NCBI GenBank assembly: GCA_036504895.1
Contig: DASXUJ010000075.1
Span: forward strand, 1 to 64,000
Direction of reading: 5' to 3'
DNA length: 64,000 nt
Origin: Syntrophorhabdaceae bacterium
GTDB taxonomy: Bacteria; Desulfobacterota; Syntrophorhabdia; Syntrophorhabdales; Syntrophorhabdaceae
Below, one piece after another: positions 50,762-58,152 of the stretch. The position numbers were made by a program, and so were the translations under genes. The notes beneath the pieces are model-generated. The model saw only the letters and a list, made by a program, of their open reading frames with translations, made no database searches and was not told the DNA's origin. Position 1 is the first letter of the stretch; every line of letters begins with the position of its first letter.

Positions 50762-51553
50762 ATGAACAACAAATTTACTAAATCCAACTTCGAGAAGGTC
50801 AGTCAAGAGGCATTGGATTTTCAACTTGCCACCCTCTACCCTGTTAAAGTGGATAAAGACCACCGGCGAAATACGCTTTTGTTTCTAAACCATGATAGGA
50901 ATTTCTCAACTTTCCTCACCGTCATGTATCTGGTCGAGCATGGAAGGGTAGCAGACATATATGCTTTATCTCGTGCCATGTTTGAAAGTATTGTGTCGAT
51001 GGGATTGCTTGTGACCTCTGCGATCCCGGACGATCTGAAAAGGTATGAAACCTATCAGTTCGTAGAGGCATACAAGTGTTATTCTCACCTCGAAAAGCTG
51101 GGGTTAGGGAATTTGAGCGGAATTCCCCCATCGGAAATAGCCTCTTTAAAACAAAACCGGGACCGATACCTCAAAACGTACGGGAAGAACGTCACCTCAT
51201 GGACAGGTAAGTCCCTCGAACAAAACGTCGGACTTCTGGATTCCAGGTACCCGCCCACCTGCAATGAACCACATTTCTATGAATACCTATATTGCCAAGC
51301 CTATCGCCAGGGTTCGCCTTCGGCCCATTCAAGCTTTGCTGGCTTGGCAAAGGGTGTTCGTGCGCGGCGCGTGGATATTCCTGGCTCTTTTGTCGCGAAT
51401 CAGTTTGAAACGAATGAGCCACACCTGATCTTTTCGTCATTTCATTCATTGCTCGTCTTCCTCAGTTCCGTCAGATTTATGGGTCAGGCTCTGGGGAAGC
51501 CGGAGGTTGAGGAACACTTTCATAAGTTGTCAAGGTATGTGATTGCTGAATAG
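50762..51553 (+). CDS. DUF5677-type protein, integron cassette gene
   Basis: A 263-residue helical protein from the ATG at 50762; an upstream GTG at 50693 would overlap the previous gene. Its YALSRAMFESIVSMGLL segment and helical context resemble the DUF5677 family, often found in integron cassettes and defence-rich islands. Biochemical function is unknown. The stop codon lies 12 bases before a well-formed attC site, the normal layout of a gene cassette. It probably travels with the preceding gene. Confidence 0.65.
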   Translation: MNNKFTKSNFEKVSQEALDFQLATLYPVKVDKDHRRNTLLFLNHDRNFSTFLTVMYLVEHGRVADIYALSRAMFESIVSMGLLVTSAIPDDLKRYETYQFVEAYKCYSHLEKLGLGNLSGIPPSEIASLKQNRDRYLKTYGKNVTSWTGKSLEQNVGLLDSRYPPTCNEPHFYEYLYCQAYRQGSPSAHSSFAGLAKGVRARRVDIPGSFVANQFETNEPHLIFSSFHSLLVFLSSVRFMGQALGKPEVEEHFHKLSRYVIAE

Positions 51554-51565
51554 AAGACACTCATT

Positions 51566-51630
51566 GCATAACTACCGGGTGCAGCTAACTCGGCCACAAA
51601 GTGGCTTCGTAGCTGACCCAGGCGTTAAGC
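51566..51630 (+). mobile_element. integron attC recombination site
   Basis: The outer boxes are GCATAAC (51566) and GTTAAGC (51624); the second fits the GTTRRRY consensus and they are near-complementary. Inside, GGGT/ACCC, CAGCTA/TAGCTG and GCCAC/GTGGC form one nested imperfect hairpin with AAA at the tip and unpaired bases on one arm. This is the architecture recognised, as folded single strand, by integron integrases. No integrase gene is in the window. Confidence 0.8.
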
Positions 51631-51646
51631 CTCAAGGAGATATTCC

Positions 51647-51913
51647 ATGACGGATTCAATCCAAACGATCATCCGGCGAGCAGTCAATCCTGCGGACGTA
51701 TGCGATGACGGTCGCTACACCGATCCACGGACCTATGGTGTCTATCAACTGCCGTATGCATCCGCATCAGCTTCTCGCTTTCATCAGGGGAATCATCCAG
51801 TCCGCCGGCAAGAGCTTGAAAGAGAATTCGGCGCGTGCACGCTCAACTTCCTATTTCGCTCCAAGGAAGACGCCAAGGCAGTCGCGTCCGCGCTTAATGG
51901 CCGCAAGGCCTAA
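51647..51913 (+). CDS. small integron-cassette protein of unknown function
   Basis: An 88-residue protein beginning 16 bases after the attC, with AAGGAG seven bases before its ATG. It contains YGVYQLPYASASASRFHQGNHPV and ends LNFLFRSKEDAKAVASALN. No family is recognised. Its stop codon lies inside GCCTAAC, an exact match to the RYYYAAC core box that starts an attC site, which is the usual cassette arrangement. Confidence 0.65.
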   Translation: MTDSIQTIIRRAVNPADVCDDGRYTDPRTYGVYQLPYASASASRFHQGNHPVRRQELEREFGACTLNFLFRSKEDAKAVASALNGRKA

Positions 51914-51930
51914 CGGGGCGGGGTCAGCCC
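51908..51930 (+). mobile_element. truncated second attC site
   Basis: GCCTAAC followed by GGGGCGGGGTCAGCC is the left half of an attC. No matching right half (GTTRRRY) follows, so the cassette array seems broken here. Confidence 0.5.
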
Positions 51931-53562
51931 TTGTAATTTGAATATTGGGCGATCGGGGACGAGAGGTAGAGTAGAGAACTGGCGCCCTTGCCTGGAGCCG
52001 CTTCTGCGCTTTTCGATGCACGCATCTACTGCGGGCTATAGCGGTCATAGGGGAACTCCTGCGGGACGTTCGTGAAATTGTGACATTTGATATTCCCCCG
52101 GCGCATTAAGCGTCGCATATAGAATCTATTCTGTTCCACTGCGGATAATATTCAAGAAGAACTTTTTCGAAAGACGGTTAAAATGCCACATGAAAGCGTG
52201 TCCGTCACTCGTGGACGCCATAGGCACAATTTCAGGAAGCTGTACGTAGCACCTTCTGTAAAATCTGCCCTTCCCTCGATCTCACTCCACGGGGTCGGGA
52301 GGGCTTTATCCTCGTAGCGCCTTGCGAGTACCGTCGGGACCCGCTCGGTGAGGAGAAACGCTCCGAAGGACAGCCACTCATGTCTGAGGAGGTACGACGA
52401 GTTGGGTGGCTGAGTGCCCGACGAATCGTCTTTTAGCGGGTGACGGGCGCAGCCGAAGCGGAGAGGATAGAGCCCTCCCGGCGCCGTGCCTCCCCGTCAG
52501 GAAGCCCTAACTTCTTTGCCTTCCTGGCCGCACGCCCCCCAGACTTAAGGGACATCCTACTTATCACTAACAAAGTATTTTATTTGCATAGTTATTTAGT
52601 TGTGGACGTCCCCATCGCCGTCCCCATATTGACATTCACCATTACGCGCATGGCATGAGCGCGCCCAGGGGTGGGGCAAGCGTCTAAAGAGACATTTTTT
52701 CAACTGATTTAAAGGACCTCGGGAGGCCCTTTTGTTAGTCTTCACGAGACGCGACGGGTCGGATGTTTCTTTGAATCTCATGGACGGCTTTCTCGGGGAG
52801 ATAAATCCCCAATGATTTCGCGAAAACGAACCGACACCCCCCTCCCCCCCCATGGTGACTCACAAGAGGCACAAAGGTGTCCGCTCCACGGGCTGCGGTG
52901 AAGGCTGCTCTTTGACAATTGAATATCGGGATCGAGGGGGACGTCGTTGCGGGGCGCCGATAGGGACATCCTTCAGCATTTCAATTGGGAGCGGTGGGAC
53001 GTCCATAACTGAGGGCAAGACAGAGGGGTGGGCTGCGGCCATCAGATGTCTTGGCCATAACTTATCGAAGCAATTGACACCGGCACCGGACATTTTCCTG
53101 AATCAATCATTGACGCCTCGACTTACTTTTGGTTATTCTCGATTTCTCAGTCAGCAGGAGTCCAGAGCAACTCTGACGACAGAAAAGAAGTGAGGTACGG
53201 TCAATAGAATAAAAACGAGGCAGTGCCGCGGCGACGAATTAATGTGATACCTTTGGAGCCGCCTGCAGTGGAGGGCGGAATTGGCCGGAAGGTCCATATG
53301 GGGTGCCAGGCGAGCAAGGAGGACCGCAGGCGTATTGAATATACGTCGAAGGGCACCGGCGGAGCATGGCGCCGCAGATGGGCCTTTTGTGTCAATTCCA
53401 CCCTCCCGGCTAGAGCGAGGGTCTGGGACGTTGTTGCTCCGTTGCATAACTGAAACATGATGATTCGCCATCACGAGCCTCGCGAAGATACCACAGTAGC
53501 GACTTTTACAGGAGAGCGCTGAGTTCCTCCCTTTAGTTGTCTTCTAAAACGTGGCTATGCCC
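51914..53562. other. non-coding core of the accessory island with dispersed repeats
   Basis: About 1.65 kb without a convincing gene. It contains the structured RNA at 52295 and four related repeat copies: 51940-51961, 52598-52632 (inverted), 52921-52943 and 52981-53010, sharing GGGGACG or GGGACGTCC boxes next to AATAT/CAATT. The copies at 52598 and 52981 face each other and match over about 30 bases. Such boxes resemble the ends of REP-type or miniature elements. Confidence 0.5.
52295..52482 (+). ncRNA. orphan structured RNA, HEARO/omega-RNA-like
   Basis: An 18-20 bp closing helix pairs 52296-52313 (CGGGAGGGCTTTATCCTC) with 52463-52480, with one G-T. Inside are GCGCC/GGCGC (52317, 52446), CGTCGGG/CCCGACG (52332, 52417), CAGCCAC/GTGGCTG (52371, 52406) and GGAG/CTCC (52352, 52361). 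ACCCGCT (52339) pairs with AGCGGGT (52435) across the CCCGACG arm, making a pseudoknot. Size, pseudoknot and setting recall HEARO RNAs, the guide RNAs of IscB/IsrB nucleases. No such nuclease gene is present here. Confidence 0.6.
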
Positions 53563-54000
53563 TCAACGCATAGTTGAATAATAAGAGGAGGGGTATGGGT
53601 CGATATTGCCTACCGGCCGGGCGAAGGTATAGCAGAAGGGCTCCTCGATCATTGTTTTCGCTACCTTGCCCATGCTTCCGGTGGGGAGGGCGAAGGGTAG
53701 TGCGATGGCGCTTGCTATGAGGCCTCCTGCGACGGCGAGGACGCCTGCGGGACGGAGGATCATAATATCGAAGAAGACGGCGGTGCCGCCATTTCTTTGA
53801 TTGGGCGCCTGAGGGGCCTGCATTTCGGCTCTCTCCATGGGCATCTCACCGGTTTGACCTGGCGGCAGCGGCTCTATTATCACTACAGGGATATTTTCGA
53901 TCGACGGCGCGCTGTTGCCGTTGGCGGCTGTGGCTGTTCCTGAGCTCAGGCTCATTATGAGAAATGCGGCCAGTGCTGCATATCCTATATATTTTTTCAT
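53563..54000 (-). CDS. exported protein of unknown function with one membrane segment
   Basis: A 145-residue protein with a signal peptide (MKKYIGYAALAAFLIMSLSS), a proline/methionine-rich linker (PLPPGQTGEMPMERAEMQA), then a hydrophobic segment near residues 80-105 (FFDIMILRPAGVLAVAGG) and a short C-terminal tail with FCYTFARPVGNIDPYPSS. The later half resembles small multi-heme-free inner or outer membrane proteins of unknown type. It has a GGAGG ribosome site and is the first gene right of the accessory island. Confidence 0.7.
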   Translation of the reverse strand: MKKYIGYAALAAFLIMSLSSGTATAANGNSAPSIENIPVVIIEPLPPGQTGEMPMERAEMQAPQAPNQRNGGTAVFFDIMILRPAGVLAVAGGLIASAIALPFALPTGSMGKVAKTMIEEPFCYTFARPVGNIDPYPSSYYSTMR

Positions 54001-54241
54001 GGTTATCCTCCTTTGTGAGGGTCGTCTCTCATTTTAATCTTCCGGGAGGAGAAGAACAAGTGCATTTGTCACACTTTTTCGCTTCTCCTGCTTTTAGATT
54101 ATCGGCTTCGGACCTGAGAAATTAATAAGAGAAAGGGCTTCTGATTTCACTTGAGCCTTCTCCTCTCCTGGTGTAATATGGTGGATTGGCAACAACCCGC
54201 GCTCTTTATAGATTTGTGCGAAAGGCACGCCCAGCAATCAG

Positions 54242-55546
54242 ATGACCTTACGACATTCCATACCGAAACAGGAGATCGGCCTCAGGTTCGCGGTTCGGGC
54301 GCTCAAGAACCGGAATTATCGGCTTTTTTTCGGCGGCCAGGGGATTTCTCTTATCGGCACGTGGATGCAGAATATCGCCATGAGCTGGCTCATCTACCGC
54401 TTGACCGGATCACCCTTCTACCTCGGGCTCGTGGGATTCACCGGGCAGGTCCCCACCTTTCTTTTCGCTTCATTCGCGGGGGTTCTTGCCGATCGGTTCA
54501 ACCGACGGCGCCTCCTTATCCTTACCCAGACACTCTCCATGGTCCCTGCCTTACTCCTCGCCGGCCTCGCCTTTTCGGGGCGGGTGGAGCCATGGCATAT
54601 CGTGGCCCTCAGCATATTCCTGGGGTGCGTCAATGCCTTCGATATCCCGATCAGGCAATCCTTTTTCGTCGAGATCGTGGAAAGTAAGCGGGACCTGGGA
54701 AATGCGATTGCGATGAACTCCTTTATCTTCAACAGCGCCCGCCTCGTCGGCCCTTCCATCGCAGGGATCCTCATAGGGCTTATAGGAGAAAGTATCTGCT
54801 TCCTCATAAACGGCCTCAGCTTCTTCGCGGTGATTTTTGCCCTTGTCCGGATGAGAGTGCCCCGGAAGAAGAAGAGGTTCGATCATCCGCCGGTCCTCCA
54901 GGGTATGAGAGAAGGCTTCACTTATGCCTTCGGTTTTCTCCCCATAAAATACATCATCCTCTTCGTGGCCCTTATAAGTTTCGTGGGCATTCCCTATTTC
55001 GTGCTTCTCCCCATATTCGCGAAAGACGTCCTTCACGGAGGGCCTTCCACCCTCGGCTTCCTCATGGGCGCGGCGGGCGCGGGCGCTTTGACCGGGGCCC
55101 TTTACCTCGCCCTGCGAAAGACGGTCCTCGGCCTCGGCAAGCTGATCGTCATCACCGCCCCCCTCTTCGGCATAAGCCTCATCGCCTTCTCCCTCTCCCG
55201 TAACGTCACCCTCTCGATGGCACTCATGTTTATGGCAGGCTTATCGATGCTCGTAGAGATCACCTCCTGCAACACCATAGTGCAGACAATCGTGGATGAA
55301 GACAAACGAGGCAGGGTAGTAAGCCTCTTCGCCACCGCCTATATCGGAGTCACCCCTTTCGGAAATCTGCTCGCAGGCATCATGGCCGATAAAATAGGCG
55401 CCCCCTACACCCTAATGATAATGGGCCTCCTCTGCATAGCCGGAGCAATACTCTTCACCATCCACCTCCCCTCAATAAGAAAAGCGATACGTCCGATCTA
55501 TGTGAAGATGGGAATAGTGAAGGAGCTGACGGTGGATATCCAATAA
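54242..55546 (+). CDS. MFS transporter (MFS_3/EntS-like)
   Basis: A 434-residue inner-membrane exporter with about 12 spans and the conserved loop GVLADRFNRRRLL near residue 80, plus DEDKRGRVVSLFATAY near 350. It is related to the first 420 residues of the transporter at 6.5 kb but lacks the soluble tail. Relatives export enterobactin-like or other small secondary metabolites; no biosynthetic genes are near. No strong ribosome site is seen before the ATG. It ends four bases before a 7-bp repeat array. Confidence 0.85.
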   Translation: MTLRHSIPKQEIGLRFAVRALKNRNYRLFFGGQGISLIGTWMQNIAMSWLIYRLTGSPFYLGLVGFTGQVPTFLFASFAGVLADRFNRRRLLILTQTLSMVPALLLAGLAFSGRVEPWHIVALSIFLGCVNAFDIPIRQSFFVEIVESKRDLGNAIAMNSFIFNSARLVGPSIAGILIGLIGESICFLINGLSFFAVIFALVRMRVPRKKKRFDHPPVLQGMREGFTYAFGFLPIKYIILFVALISFVGIPYFVLLPIFAKDVLHGGPSTLGFLMGAAGAGALTGALYLALRKTVLGLGKLIVITAPLFGISLIAFSLSRNVTLSMALMFMAGLSMLVEITSCNTIVQTIVDEDKRGRVVSLFATAYIGVTPFGNLLAGIMADKIGAPYTLMIMGLLCIAGAILFTIHLPSIRKAIRPIYVKMGIVKELTVDIQ

Positions 55547-55549
55547 AGC

Positions 55550-55661
55550 AGTCTCTAGTCTCTAGTCTCTAGTCTCTAGTCTCTAGTCTCTAGTCTCTAG
55601 TCTCTAGTCTCTAGTCTCTAGTCTCTAGTCTCTAGTCTCTAGTCTCTAGTCTCTGGTCTCT
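55550..55661 (+). repeat. 7-bp AGTCTCT tandem repeat, locus 2
   Basis: Fifteen perfect head-to-tail copies of AGTCTCT are followed by one GGTCTCT (112 bases in all). It is intergenic, just after the MFS gene and about 110 bases before the antitoxin start. Such perfect arrays are prone to length change by slippage. Confidence 0.95.
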
Positions 55662-55769
55662 GGTGTAGCATCTCGTATATTGAGCAGAATGACCGCACAA
55701 ACACAGCTCATCTTGACACACGACCTGTTTATGGACTATATTAAGTCATATTCAAACGGAGGCATTCCC

Positions 55770-56045
55770 ATGAAATTATCCAACCATATAAAGCCCATCA
55801 GCTACTTGAAGGCCCATGCCGCTGAAATTGTAAGAAATATGGCCGGCCAGACAGAGCCGTTAGTCATCACCCAGAATGGTGAAGCCAAGGTGGTTATACA
55901 GGGAATAGAGAGCTACGAGGAAAATCAGCAGACAATGGCTCTTCTGAAGATACTGGCGCTCGGTATGCGGCAGGTCGATGAAGGCAAGGTCATACCGGCT
56001 GAGGATGCAATTAAGCGCCTCCGTAAACGGCGCGAGACCGTGTGA
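55770..56045 (+). CDS. Phd/YefM-family antitoxin
   Basis: A 91-residue protein from the ATG at 55770 with CGGAGG seven bases upstream. The N-terminus KPISYLKAHAAEIVRNMAG and ITQNGEAKVVIQGIESYEE are typical of Phd/YefM DNA-binding antitoxins; the C-terminal helix (AIKRLRKRRE) should wrap the toxin. It represses its own operon and neutralises the toxin encoded by the next gene, which it overlaps by four bases. Confidence 0.9.
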   Translation: MKLSNHIKPISYLKAHAAEIVRNMAGQTEPLVITQNGEAKVVIQGIESYEENQQTMALLKILALGMRQVDEGKVIPAEDAIKRLRKRRETV

Positions 56046-56401
56046 AGTCGTTTACGGTTCTGCTGACAGATGATGCAGTGCATGATCTCGTGGAGCTTTA
56101 TGACTACATTGCGGTACATGATGCACCTGGAAAAGCGGACCATGTCCTGAATCAGATAGAGAAGGCATTCTCCAAGCTATCAGAATTCCCTGAGAGAGGC
56201 TCCTATCCTCCCGAGTTGTTGGCCATAGGGGTTCGTGAATATCGCGAGATCTTCTTCAAGCCTTATCGCATCATTTACCGCGTCACAGATAAGAACGTTT
56301 ACGTTCTGCTGATTGCGGACGGCCGCCGCGATATGACATCTCTCTTGCAGCAGCGATTACTCGCCTCTGGTTTGCCCGGGTTAGAAAGTTCAGAACCGTA
56401 A
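56042..56401 (+). CDS. ParE/RelE-superfamily toxin
   Basis: A 119-residue protein starting at a GTG that overlaps the antitoxin stop. LLTDDAVHDLVELYDYIAVHD, SELPERGSYPPELLAIG-like spacing in SEFPERGSYPPELLAIGVRE, and FKPYRIIYRVTDKNVYVLLI are the ParE/RelE toxin pattern, with the conserved basic Arg in DGRRDM. Toxins of this group poison gyrase (ParE) or cut ribosome-bound mRNA (RelE); which applies is not decided here. With the antitoxin it forms a type II module. Confidence 0.9.
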   Translation: MKSFTVLLTDDAVHDLVELYDYIAVHDAPGKADHVLNQIEKAFSKLSEFPERGSYPPELLAIGVREYREIFFKPYRIIYRVTDKNVYVLLIADGRRDMTSLLQQRLLASGLPGLESSEP

Positions 56402-56496
56402 CTCTTGGATTTACGTCCTGTATTAAGGAGCCTTACAGGTTAAGTCGTTGCCTTTGGCTGTAAGAGGGTATCAAAATATGGAACATAACAACAAGA

Positions 56497-56533
56497 AATG
56501 GCTGCCGGGTATCTTGAACACCGGCAGCCATTT
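56497..56533. terminator. bidirectional terminator between toxin and degP-like gene
   Basis: AAATGGCTGCCGG and CCGGCAGCCATTT form a perfect 13-bp stem around 12 bases, between two convergent genes. The A-T ends give short T tracts on both strands. Confidence 0.7.
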
Positions 56534-56560
56534 CATCTAATATCTTCGTTCCTATTTTTT

Positions 56561-56592
56561 CACTAGCGACTAGCGACTAGCGACTAGCGACC
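56561..56592 (-). repeat. 7-bp AGTCNNT tandem repeat, locus 3
   Basis: On the minus strand, GGTCGCT and three AGTCGCT units run head to tail (four units), followed by AGTGAAAA. Unit phase and the AGTGAAAA trailer match locus 1 at 15.0 kb exactly, on the opposite strand. Confidence 0.85.
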
Positions 56593-56599
56593 GCTTTAT

Positions 56600-58039
56600 T
56601 CATTTCACAACCACCTGTACTTGCCCGGTATTGCCTGTTCTCCTATCGATGGCTAACAGGGTTATCTGTTGCTTTGGCTGGAGTCCTGCGATCAGCTCGA
56701 GGAAGGTTTCCAGGCCTGTGAAGGGCTGGCCGTTCACTTCGGCGATCATGTCTCCGACTTCGAAACCGGCCTTTCCTAATGGGCCGTTAGGGTCTATCCA
56801 TGTTAAGGAGATGCCCTGGGCGCCCGTGAGGCCGTAGCGGTCCGCTTCTTTAGGGCTCATGAGCCTTACTTCGGCTCCCAATCGCTGTTTGGCGGCAGAG
56901 GCCAGGGATTTGAGCTCTTCTCGCAGGTTGCCTATTCTTACGGCGATCACCTGTTTTTTACCGGCCCTGAGCACCGTGATCTTTGCGGTCGAGCCTACGA
57001 TCATATTCGCGATAGAATTCCTGAATGAATTTGAATCCGGAACAGCCCTGCCCTCAAAGGCCGTAATGATGTCGCCCTTTTTGAGGCCGCTCTTTTCCGC
57101 CGGTCCGCCCTTGGTCACCGAGTCGATCATCACGCCTTTGGGGCTCTCCAGGCCCGCTGCTTTCGCCTTCTCTCCGCTCAGGTCCTGGATGGCGATGCCG
57201 AGCCATCCCCTCTCCACCTTTCCATACGTGATGAGGAGTTTTGCAACGTGGGAGGCGATATTACTCGGTATGGCGAAGCCGATGCCTTCATAGCCTCCGG
57301 ATTCGGAGAGGATCACCGCGTTTACGCCTATCACTTCTCCCTGGAGGTTAAGCAAAGGGCCTCCGCTGTTTCCCGGGTTGATCGCCGCATCGGTCTGAAG
57401 GAAATCCTGATAGCTGCTCGGGTCGGTAATGCCCGTGCGATGGGTGGCGCTGATAATGCCCTGCGTGACGGTCTGATCGAGGCCGCGGGGATGCCCTATG
57501 GCCACCACCCATTCGCCTACTTCCATCTTATCGGAATCACCGAAGGCAAGAAAAGGGAGCTGCTCTCCCGGAGAGATGCGTATCACCGCCAGATCGGTCT
57601 TCGGATCGGTCCCCACGAGTTTCGCCGTATATTTCCTGCCGTTCGTCAGGAGAACCTCCAGTTTGCTGGCGCCGCCGACTACATGATAGTTGGTCAGGAT
57701 GTGGCCCTGAGCGTCGATGATCATCCCCGTGCCGAGACCCCGTATTTCACGCTTGAATTTTTTCGGCGACTTCGGGGTTCCGAAAAAGTATCTGAAGAAC
57801 GGATCGCTCTCGAAGGGGGTGAACTGCCCCGGCATATCGCGCGTGCCCGTCACCTCGATGTGCACTACACCCGGAATGGCTTTTTTTGCCACCTGCACGA
57901 TGGCGGTACTCAAATCGAAAGTTTTTGCCGCCTTGCCTTCCGCCGGACTTCCGAGTACTACTATGCCGGCCGCACACAAGAGGATGAAGAGACTGAGAGA
58001 CAACCTGCGCGCATCCACACGAATCCCGATTCTGCCCAT
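56600..58039 (-). CDS. DegP/HtrA-family periplasmic serine protease
   Basis: A 479-residue exported protease with a signal peptide (about 1-36), a trypsin-like domain with His119 (LTNYHVVGG), Asp149 (KTDLAVIRI) and Ser225 (NPGNSGGPLL), and two PDZ domains (about 270-360 and 385-470). It degrades or refolds misfolded envelope proteins. GAGGAGG lies seven bases before the ATG. It is about 110 bases downstream of tamB on the same strand; that gap has an AT-rich TATATTATATGAT stretch that may be its own promoter. Confidence 0.95.
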   Translation of the reverse strand: MGRIGIRVDARRLSLSLFILLCAAGIVVLGSPAEGKAAKTFDLSTAIVQVAKKAIPGVVHIEVTGTRDMPGQFTPFESDPFFRYFFGTPKSPKKFKREIRGLGTGMIIDAQGHILTNYHVVGGASKLEVLLTNGRKYTAKLVGTDPKTDLAVIRISPGEQLPFLAFGDSDKMEVGEWVVAIGHPRGLDQTVTQGIISATHRTGITDPSSYQDFLQTDAAINPGNSGGPLLNLQGEVIGVNAVILSESGGYEGIGFAIPSNIASHVAKLLITYGKVERGWLGIAIQDLSGEKAKAAGLESPKGVMIDSVTKGGPAEKSGLKKGDIITAFEGRAVPDSNSFRNSIANMIVGSTAKITVLRAGKKQVIAVRIGNLREELKSLASAAKQRLGAEVRLMSPKEADRYGLTGAQGISLTWIDPNGPLGKAGFEVGDMIAEVNGQPFTGLETFLELIAGLQPKQQITLLAIDRRTGNTGQVQVVVK

Positions 58040-58152
58040 GAATTCCTCCTCAACAAGATTTCCATCATATAATATAATACGGCAGATGCTTTAAATGCAT
58101 CGGTTTTTGCGCAGACTGGTCCGGCGCATTTAAGGAAATGGATAGGACCGTT

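Noticed and set aside
52295-52482. Group II intron domains as an explanation for the structured RNA
   Set aside because: No domain V-like hairpin, no GUGCG 5' end and no maturase gene were seen.
52440-52658. 72-codon plus-strand frame inside the accessory island
   Set aside because: It begins inside the pseudoknotted RNA, has no ribosome site and no protein-like composition.
53223-53453. 76-codon frame near the right end of the island
   Set aside because: No ribosome site, biased Arg-rich composition and overlap with equally long frames on the other strand.
55550-55661. Repeat array considered as a CRISPR
   Set aside because: The unit is 7 bp with no spacers; it is a simple tandem repeat.
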